A stretch of 64,000 nt of DNA from Benincasa hispida (Eukaryota > Streptophyta > Magnoliopsida > Cucurbitales > Cucurbitaceae). The stretch lies in the NCBI RefSeq assembly GCF_009727055.1, contig NC_052359.1:25848365-25912364 (forward strand), in the 5' to 3' direction. Position 1 is the first letter of the stretch, and each line of letters opens with the position of its first letter. The notes beneath the pieces are model-generated. The model searched no databases and was not told the DNA's origin. It saw only the letters and a list, made by a program, of their open reading frames with translations. A program made the position numbers and the translations under genes. Shown here piece by piece: positions 46,740-57,855 of the stretch.

Positions 46740-48200
46740 TCCCTCAAAATTTTGTTATTTGTTTGCTTTTAATATTCATTTTGTAGGTCAAATAGTCCCG
46801 AGAGCGATTAGGAGTCATTTCAAGAAATTTGTGCTAAAAAGGATCAAGAATAACCAAGAAGTCAACAAAGTTAAAGAGAACTGGAGTAATTGCCAAAATG
46901 TCATCAGACCCGGCATCATGACCCTCCAAGAAATGTCGAGCAACGCTTGAAGACAGAAAGCACTCATCTGTTGCAAAACAGGGTAGAATTGCAACGCTCC
47001 CAATAGCGTCACAACGTTCCGGAGTTTGACGGAACTGCACATGCGCCTTGTGCAACCGAGCATCAGTGTAGTATCGAGACTCTAGCCCAATGCTTCTTGA
47101 CTTTTTACGATTTGGCATTGCAATGCTAGCCTCAGCATTGCCACGCTACACCTGTGACTATAAAACATTTTATTTCATTTTAGGAAGAAAGGAGGAGGTA
47201 AAATTCTTCATGGATTCTGGAGTTTCTCTCTTCACTAGTTCAACTCCTTCGTAATTTTGTCTCTAATTAGTTAGATTTTCATTTTCTTTCTTTGATTGTA
47301 AACTTTGATTGTAAACATTGTAATGGATTTCTTCACTTGTACTTTCTTCAATCTTATTTCTAGTTTTCAATAATTCTTGCAATCTTTTTGAGTTTTCTAC
47401 ATTTCCTTATAAATTGCATTATGAAGTTATGGATTGTTGAATTGGTTTTAAGTTCTAAAAGTATGTTTAGGAATTTTTGTCTAATAAGCATATTAAGCCA
47501 AGATTCTTAGTTTTGCTACAATCTTGATTGGATATGTTGCTAGAATATATTCATGTATAAGAATGTCTAACTAGGATCACCTAAGTATCAGTGGTTAATT
47601 TTGTATTTGATGGCTATTCCTAGAGTACATAAATTGCTAGATTCAAGGAGAAATTCTTTTAATTGAATATGGCTATCTTGACAATTAATCAACCCAATTG
47701 AATTCTAGAACTTAATGCATATGTTTTCTATTCTATGTGGACGCTATCGAACCCAATAGTACTAGAGGTATATAGGTTGGTTAGAGTTAGGCCTTTCCAA
47801 CGTTAATCAATAATTAGAACGCTTTCTTGATTAGATTTTGCTAGCAATCTGCCTTTGTAGAGGTTAGCCTAGTCGAGTCAAGCAAGTAGTTATGTGTATA
47901 ATTCATTTGCATGACTAATTTGTATAAATCAATGATAGAGATTTCTTTGAATGTTTATCTTGAACTAGAAATAAGATTGAACAACATTTGTTTACAATTA
48001 TCTTTTATCCTTTGATTTTCAAGTATATTTCTTGCTTTATCAAAACCCATGTTTTTATTGCTTTCATAGTTGAACTTAGCTTAAGAAAAGATTAAACAAG
48101 TCTTTCGTGTGGATCGACCCCGTGCTTGCCGCTTATGCTACTTGATAGTATAAGATGTAGGTTTTTGTGATTTATAAATATTTTTGTTTCAGTAAGAGTC
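46740..48200 (+). mobile_element. Athila-type LTR or LTR remnant
   Basis: The GC-richer block at 46900-47160 contains repeated words about GCAACGC / CATTGC, and the 3' part has CGTGTGGATCGACCCCGTGC near 48108. That is the layout of the Athila-type LTRs at 24140 and 34690-37472, here on the plus strand. Ends are approximate and no PBS is found after 48200. Confidence 0.5.
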
Positions 48201-48416
48201 GAATTAACAACGTCGATTCAAGAATGAACAATCTTCTTCTTATTCTTGTTCCTATTTTCGTGATCCCCCCCTCCCCCTAAGCTCTCTCAATTTTTCTATA
48301 CGCCATCTCTCTCAACCTTACTGTGTCACCGCCTCTATCGACTTCATCTCTTTAAACCTATCACTATGTTGCCACATAGTGAAAACTATGTAATTTTTGT
48401 GTAATTTCGTTCTCAG

Positions 48417-48690
48417 GTAGATTATCGAGATCAGTGGATGAGATTGCAAGGGAAGAGAAAGCTCAAGTGTTTGGGATTCGAATAGATTGCTCGAACTTGA
48501 GGAGTGTGAGGGAAGCATTTGAAGGTGTATTGTCATTGGGATTTATAGAGGTTTTAATTTACGATGCAAATCAACAGGTATGAAGGCAAACCACAAGATT
48601 CATTGATGTTCGTATCGATTCATTTGAAAAATCTTTGGCTATGTCTTTAGTAGGTGCTTTCCATGAAGGTGTTCATATAACACATGCGGA
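48417..48690 (+). pseudogene. Short-chain dehydrogenase (SDR) gene fragment
   Basis: From 48419 the plus strand reads RLSRSVDEIAREEKAQVFGI, DCSNLRSVREAFEGVLSLGF and EVLIYDANQQV, then an in-frame TGA near 48582-48584, then FIDVRIDSFEKSLAMSLVGA. The order fits an internal part of a plant NAD(P)-binding short-chain dehydrogenase. The nucleotide-binding start and catalytic YxxxK part are absent. TTCTCAG just before 48417 looks like a retained intron acceptor, so this is a genomic exon fragment and not a cDNA copy. It ends where a Copia LTR begins. Confidence 0.7.
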
Positions 48691-49495
48691 AGTAATTTTA
48701 GGATCAGAGGCACTTAACAACATCAATTTTAGAAAATGAAAGCATGCTGTCCAAATACCATAAACAGAGAGCAGAATTTGTACCAACTTTTTGGAGACCA
48801 ATTCAGCAACTCCCTTTGATTCCTTTGCTCACGAACGGTGTGTGGACCACCTCTAGTGTCTTCCCTACTATTCTTCGGGCTAAGAAGGACTTGTGGGAGT
48901 CTATAGAGATAGGGAATGGGAAGGGAATGCTTGAAGGTTCAAGCTTTAGAGAGATATATGAAGGTAGGTGAGTTTGAGACCAAATTCCAGAAGCATAACA
49001 GTATGGAAATGGTTGTGTTCAGCTCTCAATCTGATTCTACCTCTACTTATAGAGTGAATCCATGCATCAAGAAGCCTTAAGATGCAAGACACATGGTGGA
49101 GATGCAAGCAATAGTGGATTCTAGGTGTTCATGTAACATTACATGCAAGAGTGCATGGATGAGTTGCACTGCATAAGTGGGATTCCAACAAAATCCACTA
49201 TTCTTGATCCAAAATCTGATTTTAGATTGCATTTTAATTTTAATTTTAATTCTAAATTGAAATTAATTTTTGGTAATTAATTTGAATTTTTTTTAATTAA
49301 TTTCATATGATCAATCCAATTAATCATTCTAACCTTGTGCAATCCATTATATATGAATCCTTATTCATGTATATAGTATTTAAAACACTTTTAAATACTT
49401 TATCTCTCATTTAATAATTTAATTCAACTTGTTGATCGACACAAGCTCATTTTCTCGTGAATTCCTATCATGATTGCCGCATATTCTGCCTAACA
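48670..49495 (-). mobile_element. Copia LTR, probably solo
   Basis: On the minus strand it begins TGTTAGGCAGAATATGCGGC at 49495 and approaches its end near ATTACTTCCGCATG (about 48690), a common Copia LTR ending. It interrupts or truncates the SDR fragment. The lower end is approximate and no target duplication was found. Confidence 0.55.
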
Positions 49496-49525
49496 ACCTT
49501 CATAATTCTAAGTAAAAAGGCCTAA

Positions 49526-49551
49526 GATGACATGCATTTTTGCATGTCATC
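49526..49551. repeat. Perfect 11-bp palindrome with 4-base loop
   Basis: GATGACATGCA, TTTT, TGCATGTCATC. It lies between the Copia LTR and the start of the Copia pol fragment, 150-180 bases from the assembly gap. Confidence 0.8.
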
Positions 49552-50690
49552 AATATCTGAATGACATTAAAAGTTGGCTAATTGCCCAGTTCGAAATGAA
49601 AGATTTGGGTAAGACACGGTATGTTCTAGGGATCCAGATCATTCGGGATCGCAAGAACAAACGGCTAGCCCTGTCTCAGGCATCGTACATTGATCAAATG
49701 TTGATNNNNNNNNNNNNNNNNNNNNNNCTGAATGACATTAAAAGTTGGCTAATTGCCCAGTTCGAAATGAAAGATTTGGGTAAGACACAGTATGTTCTAG
49801 GGATCCAGATCATTCGGGATCGCAAGAACAAACGGCTAGCCCTGTCTCAGGCATCGTACATTGATCAAATGTTGATCAGGTACAGGATGTAGGATTCCAA
49901 GAGGGGTTTGTTATCTTTCAGGCATGGAATCGTTCTATCTAAGAATCAATGTCGTAAGTCACCTCAAGAGGTTGAGGAGGTAAGACAGATTCCCTATGCT
50001 TCTGCAGTAGGAAGCTTGATGTATGCAATGTTGTGTACCCAACCCGATATTTGCTATACAGTAGGGATTATTAGTCGGTATCAGTCCAATCCAGGATTTG
50101 ATCACTGGACGATGGTTAAGAGATCCTCAAGTATCTTCAGAGAACGAGGGACTACATGCTTGGTATGGAGATAAGGATTTGATCCTCATAGGATACACGG
50201 ACTCTGACTTTCAGACCGATCGAGATTCTTGCAAATCGACATCGGGGTCAGTGTTTACTCTGAATGGAGGGGCTATAGTTTGGCCAAGCATTAAGCAAAG
50301 ATGTATTGCTGACTCCAATATGGAAGCCGAATACGTAGCAGCTTGTGAAGCAGCTAAAAATGTTGTTTGGCTGAGGAAGTTCCTTACATATTTAGAAGTT
50401 GTTCCAAATATGGATTTTCCTATCACTCTTTATTGTGATAACAGCGGGGCTATGGAAAATTCGAAGGAGCCTCAGAGTCATCGTCAAGGTAAGCACATAG
50501 AACGAAATATCACCTGATCAGGGAGATTGTGCGTCGCAGTGATGTGATAGTCGAGCAGATCGCATCGGACTACAACGTTGCTGATCCCTTTACAAAGGCC
50601 CTCACGACTAAAATGTTCGAGGGTCATCTGGAGAGTCTGGTCTACAAGACATGCGACATCTTGTCCAGGGCAAGTGGGAGATGATACTGG
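49552..50690 (+). pseudogene. Copia RT and RNase H segment with assembly gap
   Basis: The plus strand reads YLNDIKSWLIAQFEMKDLGK and YVLGIQIIRDRKNKRLALSQ twice, on either side of 22 N. It then gives IPYASAVGSLMYAMLCTQPD, a frame change near 50100, GYTDSDFQTDRDSCKSTSGS, DSNMEAEYVAACEAAKNVVW and ITLYCDNSGAMENSKEPQSH. The final part (ADPFTKALTTKMFEGHLE equivalent) runs to about 50640. Stops at 49890 and 50515 show decay. The upstream part of pol, gag and the 5' LTR are absent. The 3' LTR is at 50775. Confidence 0.88.
49706..49727. other. Assembly gap (22 N) flanked by duplicated sequence
   Basis: The 149 bases before the gap (49557-49705) and the 149 after it (49728-49876) are the same except for one base (CACGGT against CACAGT). 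This looks like two contig ends that overlap but were not merged. Confidence 0.9.
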
Positions 50691-50760
50691 GGTATGCCCT
50701 AGTTTATTGTATATTGTACATTTTTATATTGTATTGTACATTAGTCTCTCGAGTCATTAG

Positions 50761-50774
50761 GACAAGTGGGAGAT
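50761..50774 (+). other. Copia polypurine tract
   Basis: GACAAGTGGGAGAT stands directly before the LTR start TGTTAGG. An earlier look-alike, GGCAAGTGGGAGATGATA at about 50669, is not followed by an LTR start. Confidence 0.85.
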
Positions 50775-52984
50775 TGTTAGGATTGGTGTCCTAATTCTCT
50801 AGGAGTTTTGTAAAGATACACATTATTAAGTGAATAAAATAAGTGTTATTTAATTCTCGCATTACTCAATATCCAATAATCAAAGCTCCTTGGTTATCTT
50901 ATGTGAACTTAAGTATGTATATGTGATATACAAGTGGATCATGCCTTAAGTGATAACCTAAATCGGTCTGTAGTATAAGGATTAAGGTGGGATACCTAAT
51001 CCTGGTCACACTACGGATACGACCCATTTTGTAGAGGTTTGCAAGTGTTGTAAACTACTACAGATGGTTGATCCTGACCATTCATGTGGAGACGTGGAGC
51101 GGGGGTGTTCTATACAAAGAGTTTGTATAAGACCTGGACCACGAGATGACTAAACTCTGTATATAACGGCGTTGATACTAGAGACTTGCATCTCACCGAA
51201 ATGACCATAGGTGACACGACCTCAATCCTGAGTGTTTTGTGAACTCCTGCCATTGAGAGCGGTCCTTTAATTAGTATGGGTGAGAGTGGATAGATTGCCA
51301 ACTCAAAATGCCTACCTTTTTGGGGACTTGTCTGATCTGGGAGCTGGGAACTCAATCCACAATATGGAATTCACTCATTTCCCGAAGCAGGGATAAATAT
51401 AGAGATTGCTCCCTTAAGGGCTAATTCTTGGTCTTGAACGTAGTGGCCACGGCTTCTCTTTGGAAGAGAAGACTCAGTCATAGTAGGACTATAATATGTT
51501 CATTAGAGGGATCAATGGTACTTAAGGAGACAGATATAACTAAAGGGGCATAACGGTTATTGGCCCAGCTGTACTTAGGGTTGTCGCACTGCTGATTGGT
51601 TAAGATGAACACATAATATATCTATGGTGAGGAGAGTTCAGCTGTCGGCCTTTAGTCAAGTGCCTGACAGTTAACGGATGTTGGATCCTGTGACTAAAGA
51701 GTTTAGTCAGTTATTCATGTACCGTTGGAGCTTCGGATCTAGAGGTCCATGAGTTCCCCTTGGTAGCTTGGATTCATGTTGAAGGATCAAGTTCTTGGTG
51801 TTGATTTGAAATGTTCAAATTGACAAAAAGTATTTTGATTATATGTGATATAATCGGTTTGATGTATAAGATACATCTAGTGGAGGATTGATGTAAATGA
51901 GATTTACATTAAGTACCATGAAATAGAAAAAGAACTATGGTTTATATGTTTCATGAGATGAAATATTAAAAGTATAGGTTATAAATATAGTATGATAAGT
52001 TTGTTAGCATTTATATTTATAATAATATTAATTATTAGATATTAATACTTTTTCTTTTAAATAACCAAATGTAGTGGGTGATTATCGATCATGGTAACCA
52101 TGAGGTTTTAAAAGGAAACCAGTTTCCTATTTTGAAAGAGGATGTTTTTTCATAAAAGATTGAAAAGTTTTGAGTTTTCTCTCTGGCAAAAATAAACTCA
52201 CGGAAGTCCTTAAGTAAATACAGATTTACTAAATGACGGCTGGGCTAGGTAAACGATCGTGCAAGTGCTAAGTAAACGATCGTGTGGTGTTTACTAAACG
52301 ATCGCATAGCTTTCCTAAACGATTGTTGGCCCAAGGTACACGATTGTGTAGAGTCTATCGAGCTAAATGATAGAGCTAAACGATCGCATAGCTTTTGCTA
52401 GACGATCGCATAACTTTATCTACACGATTGGGCATCGACCTATACGATAGGTCTCCGACTTCTCCCACTTGTCCAGTCGTGTACGCGATCGTTCTTTCCT
52501 CCGTTTGCCTGCCTCACACCAAGCTCAAACAGAGCCCACCCTCTGGATTCTCACATCGAGAATACCAAGGTTGCCTTGTTGGTGGTGTCAGACTCAACTC
52601 GACATCGTCGAGGTTTTTCGGAGGTCGTTCGTAGTGCTGTGGAGGCCGTTCGCTATTGCGGAGGAGTTCATGACTATGGAGATCGTTGAGGATGAGCACA
52701 AAGTGTTTATGCTATGTTCGTGTGGTGTTGCAGTCGTGTAGATCGGGCGCTTATGTTTGCTGTGATCGATCGGAGTCGTACATCAGAGCGTGGAGACGTT
52801 TCTCCATATGTGCGTAAAGTTAAAGTTCCCTCTGTACATTTGATGTTCATGTTGTAATTTCTCTGTATATTTGCATAACTGTTTGTATTGAAGTCGACTG
52901 TAAATGTATTGTTGATTCATGATTGTAATTTGAAATAATCTTGCTACAGCTGCTTACAGAAATCGCGTTTTCGATTTCCTTCAG
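50775..52984 (+). mobile_element. Copia 3' LTR, family B (2210 bp, complete)
   Basis: It begins TGTTAGGATTGGTGTCC and ends GATTTCCTTCA. It is the full-length counterpart of the split LTR at 27023-31955. 52240-52500 carries a cluster of AAACGATCG-type words. Beyond 52984 comes Gypsy LTR sequence that lacks its first 120 or so bases, so the two elements meet here directly. Confidence 0.88.
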
Positions 52985-53339
52985 CAACATGGTTTCATCA
53001 TGAAAATTGAATCAGATAAGATTAATTTGGCCCAATTTGATATTATTATTTGGGTCAAAGTCCAACTAAGCCCAAAAATAGGTTGAATTTGACCCAAATG
53101 TCAAATCAGACATAAATTCGATTAATTGGGCCCAAAGGCCAGACCCATGGACCAACCAAGCCCAACTCCAACTAATTGGACCCAAAGGCCAAGCCCATGG
53201 ACCAACCAAGCCCAAGCCTACTTGTGAACTCTATAAATAGAGAAGCTATCCTCATTTGGAGAGGCCAACAATTCTATACTCTAGAGAACTTATAGGGAAT
53301 TCTCTACAATCAGAAGACTCCTTGACTCCTGAAGCTGAC

Positions 53340-53535
53340 CACGCTTGAAGACTGATGTCCACTGAAGTCCTTTGAAGATACAAGCAATCTGAAGATTGAT
53401 GTCCTTTGAAGATGCAAACATCCTGAAGACTAAAGTCTTTTGAAGATACAAGCAATCTGACCACGCTTGAAGACTGAAGTCCTTTAAAGATACAAACATT
53501 CTGAAGACTGAAGTCCTTTGAAGATACAAGCATTC
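53340..53535 (+). repeat. 34-bp tandem repeat inside the Gypsy LTR
   Basis: There are about five units of the type CTGAAGACTGAAGTCCTTTG followed by AAGATACAAGCATT. One unit carries an extra GACCACGCTTGAAG-like stretch. A shorter form of the array is present in the 3' LTR at 63580-63675. Confidence 0.8.
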
Positions 53536-53854
53536 TCTACATTCAAAGAGCCCAGAGAGAATTCATCAATAAGCAGAAGACTCCCAAGATTCCTGAACCT
53601 GCACTCCTAGAAGACAGAAGACCCTTGAAGATACAAAGACTCTTCCAAGACTTCTACTTCAAGAACGTTCGGTGCTTTTCTTCTTCAAGTCAAGCACATT
53701 CACCCAACTGAAAGAGAATCAGAGGATCAAGTATTAAAGATCGAACCACATCACATCAAATCAACCTCAACATCAACGCCAACTCAAGTTCAACTCCACG
53801 AAACAAGTTTCTCCGAAAACCTCGTGCAAACACTAATCCTCCAAGAACATCACA

Positions 53855-54085
53855 AGCCCAAAGGCCGATCATATAAGAAGATCAACAAGTCCAAAGGCTG
53901 ATCACCCAAGACGATCAACAAGCCCAAAGGTCGATCATCCCAGAAGATCATTAAGCCAAAAAGTCGATCATCCAAGAAGATCAACAAGCCCAACGGCCGA
54001 TCATCCAAGAAGATCAACAAGCCCAAAGACCGATCACCCAAGAAGATCAACAAGCCCAAAGGCCAATCGTTCAAGAAGATCAACC
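53855..54085 (+). repeat. 33-bp tandem repeat, seven units, inside the Gypsy LTR
   Basis: The unit is AAGCCCAAAGGCCGATCATC then CAAGAAGATCAAC. Seven copies differ by a few substitutions each. Since 33 is a multiple of three, the minus strand appears open with an 11-residue repeat (DRPLGLLIFLD), which is not evidence of a protein. The array begins again in the 3' LTR at about 63965. Confidence 0.9.
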
Positions 54086-54223
54086 GGTTTAAAGATTATA
54101 ATTTATTTTGAAAGCATCAAAATACTATGTATTAGAGATTGTACTCACTTTCACAAAATTAATACAAATACAAAGTTCAAGTTCCACGAAATAAATTTCT
54201 CTTGAAATCTCGTGTGAACAAAT

Positions 54224-54240
54224 TGGCACGCTCAATGAGA
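54224..54240 (+). other. Primer binding site of the Gypsy element
   Basis: TGGCACGCTCAATGAGA begins three bases after the LTR end. Plant Gypsy elements often carry the similar TGGCACGCCCAGTGGGA here. It is not the initiator Met type. I do not assign the tRNA. Confidence 0.7.
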
Positions 54241-54380
54241 CTTCTCTACCACTTATCTCTCTCTCGTCATCCCAATCAACAAATCTAGAAATGGCATGAA
54301 AGAAAGTTTCATCCAAAGTTACCGTCGCAAGCAACAATTATATAAGCTCTGTCACCACAGAGGAAATCTGGGACCAGCTG

Positions 54381-56150
54381 ATGGAATTTCCTAAAGGTGG
54401 GATCGTCATCAGAGAAAATCCCTTGTTTGAAAACTATGCTTCTGCTACTGATCTATCAGAGAAAGAATCACATTTTGATATAGTGTCTATCCCGATGACT
54501 GACATAATGGCTGAGTCGACTATGGCAGAGATGGAGATAAAGATAAATCTCCTAATGAAGGCTGTAGAGGAGCGATATCATGAAATCGTTGCTTTAAGAG
54601 ATCAGATACAGGCTCGAGATACTGCTGAGTCAAGTCAATCTCCAGCTACAAAAGCCAATGACAAAGGAAAGACTATCTTGCAGGAAAGTCAACCACCACA
54701 ATCCACCTCTGTTGTCTCCTTGTCAGTTCAACAGCTCCAGGATATGATCACAAACTCCATAAGAGCTCAGTACGAAGGACCGTTGCAGACTTCCTTTATG
54801 TACTCCAAGCCATATACCAAGAGAATCGACAACCTAAGAATTCCAGCTGGGTATCAACCTCCAAAGTCCTAGCAGTTCGATGGAAATGGCTATCCAAAAA
54901 AACATGTTGCACACTTCATTGAAACTTGCAAAATGCAGAAACCAGAGGAGTCCAGCAAGTCAAGCAGTTCGTCTGTACCTGGAAAAGAAATTCTCTTGAT
55001 TGGTATACTGATTTGGAGCTAGAAGTGATTGACAGTTGGGAACAGTTAGAAAGGGAGTTCTTGAACCACTTCTATAGTACAAAGCGCACTGTTAGCATGA
55101 TGGAGCTGACGAACACTAAATAGTGGAAGGGAGAGACAGTCATCGATTACATCAACCGATGGAGAGCTTTAAGTCTGGATTGCAAAGATAGACTCATTGA
55201 ATTATCGGCAGTGGAGATGTGCACTCAAGGCATGCACTGGGAGCTTCTCTACATCCTATAAGGGATAAAACCTCGTATGTTTGAGAAGTTGACAACACGC
55301 GCTCATGATATCAGATCGTTAGTCACCCAGTTGAAAGGTGCTTCGTGTTGAAGGAACGAAATCTGAATTTGGCTCATGAAAAGATGATTGAACTAGATTT
55401 GGATGAAGTAGCTCAGAGAAATCATGCTACAGTAGCGGCAACTTCAAGTGTTCCAACACTATCTATGTCCTATGCTCAAAGAAAAAGTCTAATCTAGTTC
55501 GGAGCCTTCGAGCTTATAATTGTTTGGTTCTAGCAAGAGATTCAAATAGAAAATTCCAAAAAAAGAAAGATGAGCTTGTTGAAGATGACAATGAAGGATG
55601 GATAGTTGTGACTCATCGAAAAAGAAGACAACCAAGCTCCACCCAAAAAGAGTTGCGTTCCTATCGAAGCTATAGAAGAAACAAGACTCGTAAAAAGAAA
55701 GGCAAAAAGATGACACGGAAGCCCAAGCCTTCTAAGAAAGAAGACAAGGACTTCCCTCAATTCCAACGGTCGAAAACTTCGGTAGAATTTCTCCCAAGAA
55801 GCTTTATCAATAATCATCCAGAGAAAGTATCAGAAGTTATTGCATGTCACACTATCGGCATAGTGGAAGTCGACAACAATCATATGATTGTTAAAGAAGT
55901 CAACGACTCAGAAAAAATGAAGCAAAGAACTTCTGTCTTCGATCGTATTAAGCTTTTAAGTGCTCGATCTTCAGTCTTTCAAAGATTAAGGATGGCCACG
56001 GTAGGAGAAGAAGACCAATGTCCAACGACTACTTCTGCTTGAACTTCAGCCTTCAAAAGGCTAAGTATATCCACATCAAAGAAAGATCAACCTTCAGCAT
56101 CTACTTTTGATCGTCTCAAAACAACAAGCGGTCAACGTAAAGGAAGGATG
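54381..56150 (+). pseudogene. Ty3/Gypsy gag polyprotein, frameshifted, truncated
   Basis: The first frame (54381-54872) reads EIKINLLMKAVEERYHEIVA, then SLSVQQLQDMITNSI and YSKPYTKRIDNLRIPAGYQP. After a TAG the reading continues through QFDGNGYPKKHVAHFIETC, DWYTDLELEVIDSWEQLERE, TVIDYINRWRALSLDCKD and SAVEMCTQGMHWELLYIL. The last part (55524-56042) reads IVVTHRKRRQPSSTQKEL and QRTSVFDRIKLLSARSSVFQ. This order matches gag proteins I recall from cucurbit Gypsy elements. Several stops and frameshifts break it (54870, about 54935, 55121, 55259). It ends near 56150, where a Copia LTR begins. Protease, RT, RNase H and integrase are absent. Confidence 0.88.
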
Positions 56151-56157
56151 AAAATAT

Positions 56158-57855
56158 TGTTTTTTAGAAATCCAATAAACCTAAGTCCCTTGACTATTAT
56201 ATGAGTACTTGAACTTTATGTGGAGACATACAAGTGGATCAGGTTCGAGTAAATAATCAAAATGATCTATAGTATATAAATAAGGTTGGGTACCTTATTC
56301 TGGTAACACTATTAGATGCGGCCTACTTTGTAGTTATTACAAAGTGTTGTAAAGTGCTACATACGAAGTGATCCTAATTCGTGCATGTTGAGACACGAGG
56401 AGTGAGGGTGTCCTGTGCAAATGAGTTTTGTGCAAGATCGGACCACGAAACTTGTCACTCTTACTTTATAACGTTGTTTACTGTTTAAGACTGATGATTT
56501 CAATGTGATGACCTAGGTAACTTAACCTTAATCCTGAGCTAACTTTGAACTCCTGTTTGTTCGAGATTATCCTTTGGTTTGCAAACGGTGTGAGTAGACC
56601 AATTGCCTCTACTCAATAAGCTTACCATTTTGGGGATAAGACTGAATGAATAGCGGGGAACATAGGGTGCAAGAGGGAATTCACTCCTAATCGATTAGGG
56701 TTAGTAGAGAGGTTGTTCCCTTCAAGTGCTGATTCTGGGTCTTGAACAAGACGCCTCACCCTCTCATTGGCCTGAGAGGGATTTGATTTGTTGATTGGAT
56801 CATAAATCAATTGTTCATTAGGGGATCGGTGGAATTTAAGGAACAAGAGGTAATTTCGAGGATAAAACAGAGATTCGACCCAGCTGTTATTACGAGCAAC
56901 CTATGAAGGGTTAACTTACTAATCATGGTTATATCGAGTGGACATAATATATCTATAGTAAAAGGAGTTCAGCTATGGGCTTTAGTGGAATCATCCATTA
57001 GTTAACGAATGGGGGTTAGATTGGTCTAATGAGTTTAGCCGATTAATCTCGGATCGTTAGAGCCCATGATCTGTAGGTCCGCGAGGTCCCCCTACTAGCT
57101 CATAAATGGGTATGCTTTAGGGTAGCTTGAGAAATTATTTTGAAACGTTCAAATTAAACGGAATAAGAGAAAAAATATTTAAATACGATTTAAATATATA
57201 AAGATGATTATTGTGCAAAAATTAATTTAATATTTGAATTATTTTAAAATTAATTTATGAAATTAATTTAAGAAAATCAAAATTTTAAATTAAAATGATT
57301 TAAAAGTCATTTTGTGTTTTAAAAATAAAATGGAAAAATTATTTTTGCATGGCACATAATGGAAAAAGAGTTTTTTCCATTATCATCATCTTTTATGCTC
57401 ACACACAAACCATGAACTTTTCTACTTTGATTTTCCAAGAATGAGCTACAAGCCATGCACTCCATCTCTTTGCATGTTCATCTTGATATATAAAGAAGAT
57501 TGGAGTTGTTGGAGAGGAAAAGGAATATATAATTCGGAGAGAAAAATCATGGTGAAGAAGAAGTTGTCTTCTTCAACTTCCTACTGTGAGCTTCCCTTGT
57601 TTCTCCACATCTACAAGTTGTTCTTGAGTCCCACAACTCTTCTTAAAGCTCCAAGAGCATAATATGGAAGGCTTTGAGGTGGTTCATGACATCAAGTGAA
57701 GACAACAGCTGAACGGACATTTTCTTGAAGAGTTTATCAAAGGTATGTTATGAAAACCCATTTTTATGAACAACATGCTTTAGTTTTTGCCAAAATTAGT
57801 GAATTAGTGCTTATGGATCCTTGATACTTATGTTGCATGTTGTTTAACTCTAACA
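56158..57855 (+). mobile_element. Copia LTR, family C, solo and internally deleted
   Basis: It aligns with 32246-34356 (for example TACTTGAACTTTATGTGG and CTTATTCTGGTAACAC), but lacks about 130 bp near its start. It appears to begin TGTTTTTTAG and to end CTCTAACA. The five-base flanks AATAT and TAAAT do not convincingly match. No PBS or PPT is present. It sits at the point where the Gypsy gag stops, so pol was lost around this insertion. Confidence 0.7.

Larger units (their letters stand above)
52985..54220 (+). mobile_element. Gypsy 5' LTR (first about 120 bp missing)
   Basis: It matches 63245-64000 from the word GCAACATGGTTTCATCATG onward. The intact 3' copy starts TGTTGAACG at 63124, so the Copia LTR has replaced the beginning here. 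The LTR ends CGTGTGAACA at 54220, fitting the TGTT start. It contains a near 50-bp duplication (about 53120-53215, GGCCCAAAGGCC words), a 34-bp array (53340-53535) and a 33-bp array (53855-54085). Confidence 0.8.

Noticed and set aside
53855..54085. Seven 33-bp units resembling a CRISPR array
   Set aside because: There are no unique spacers. The units are contiguous and lie inside a plant LTR.
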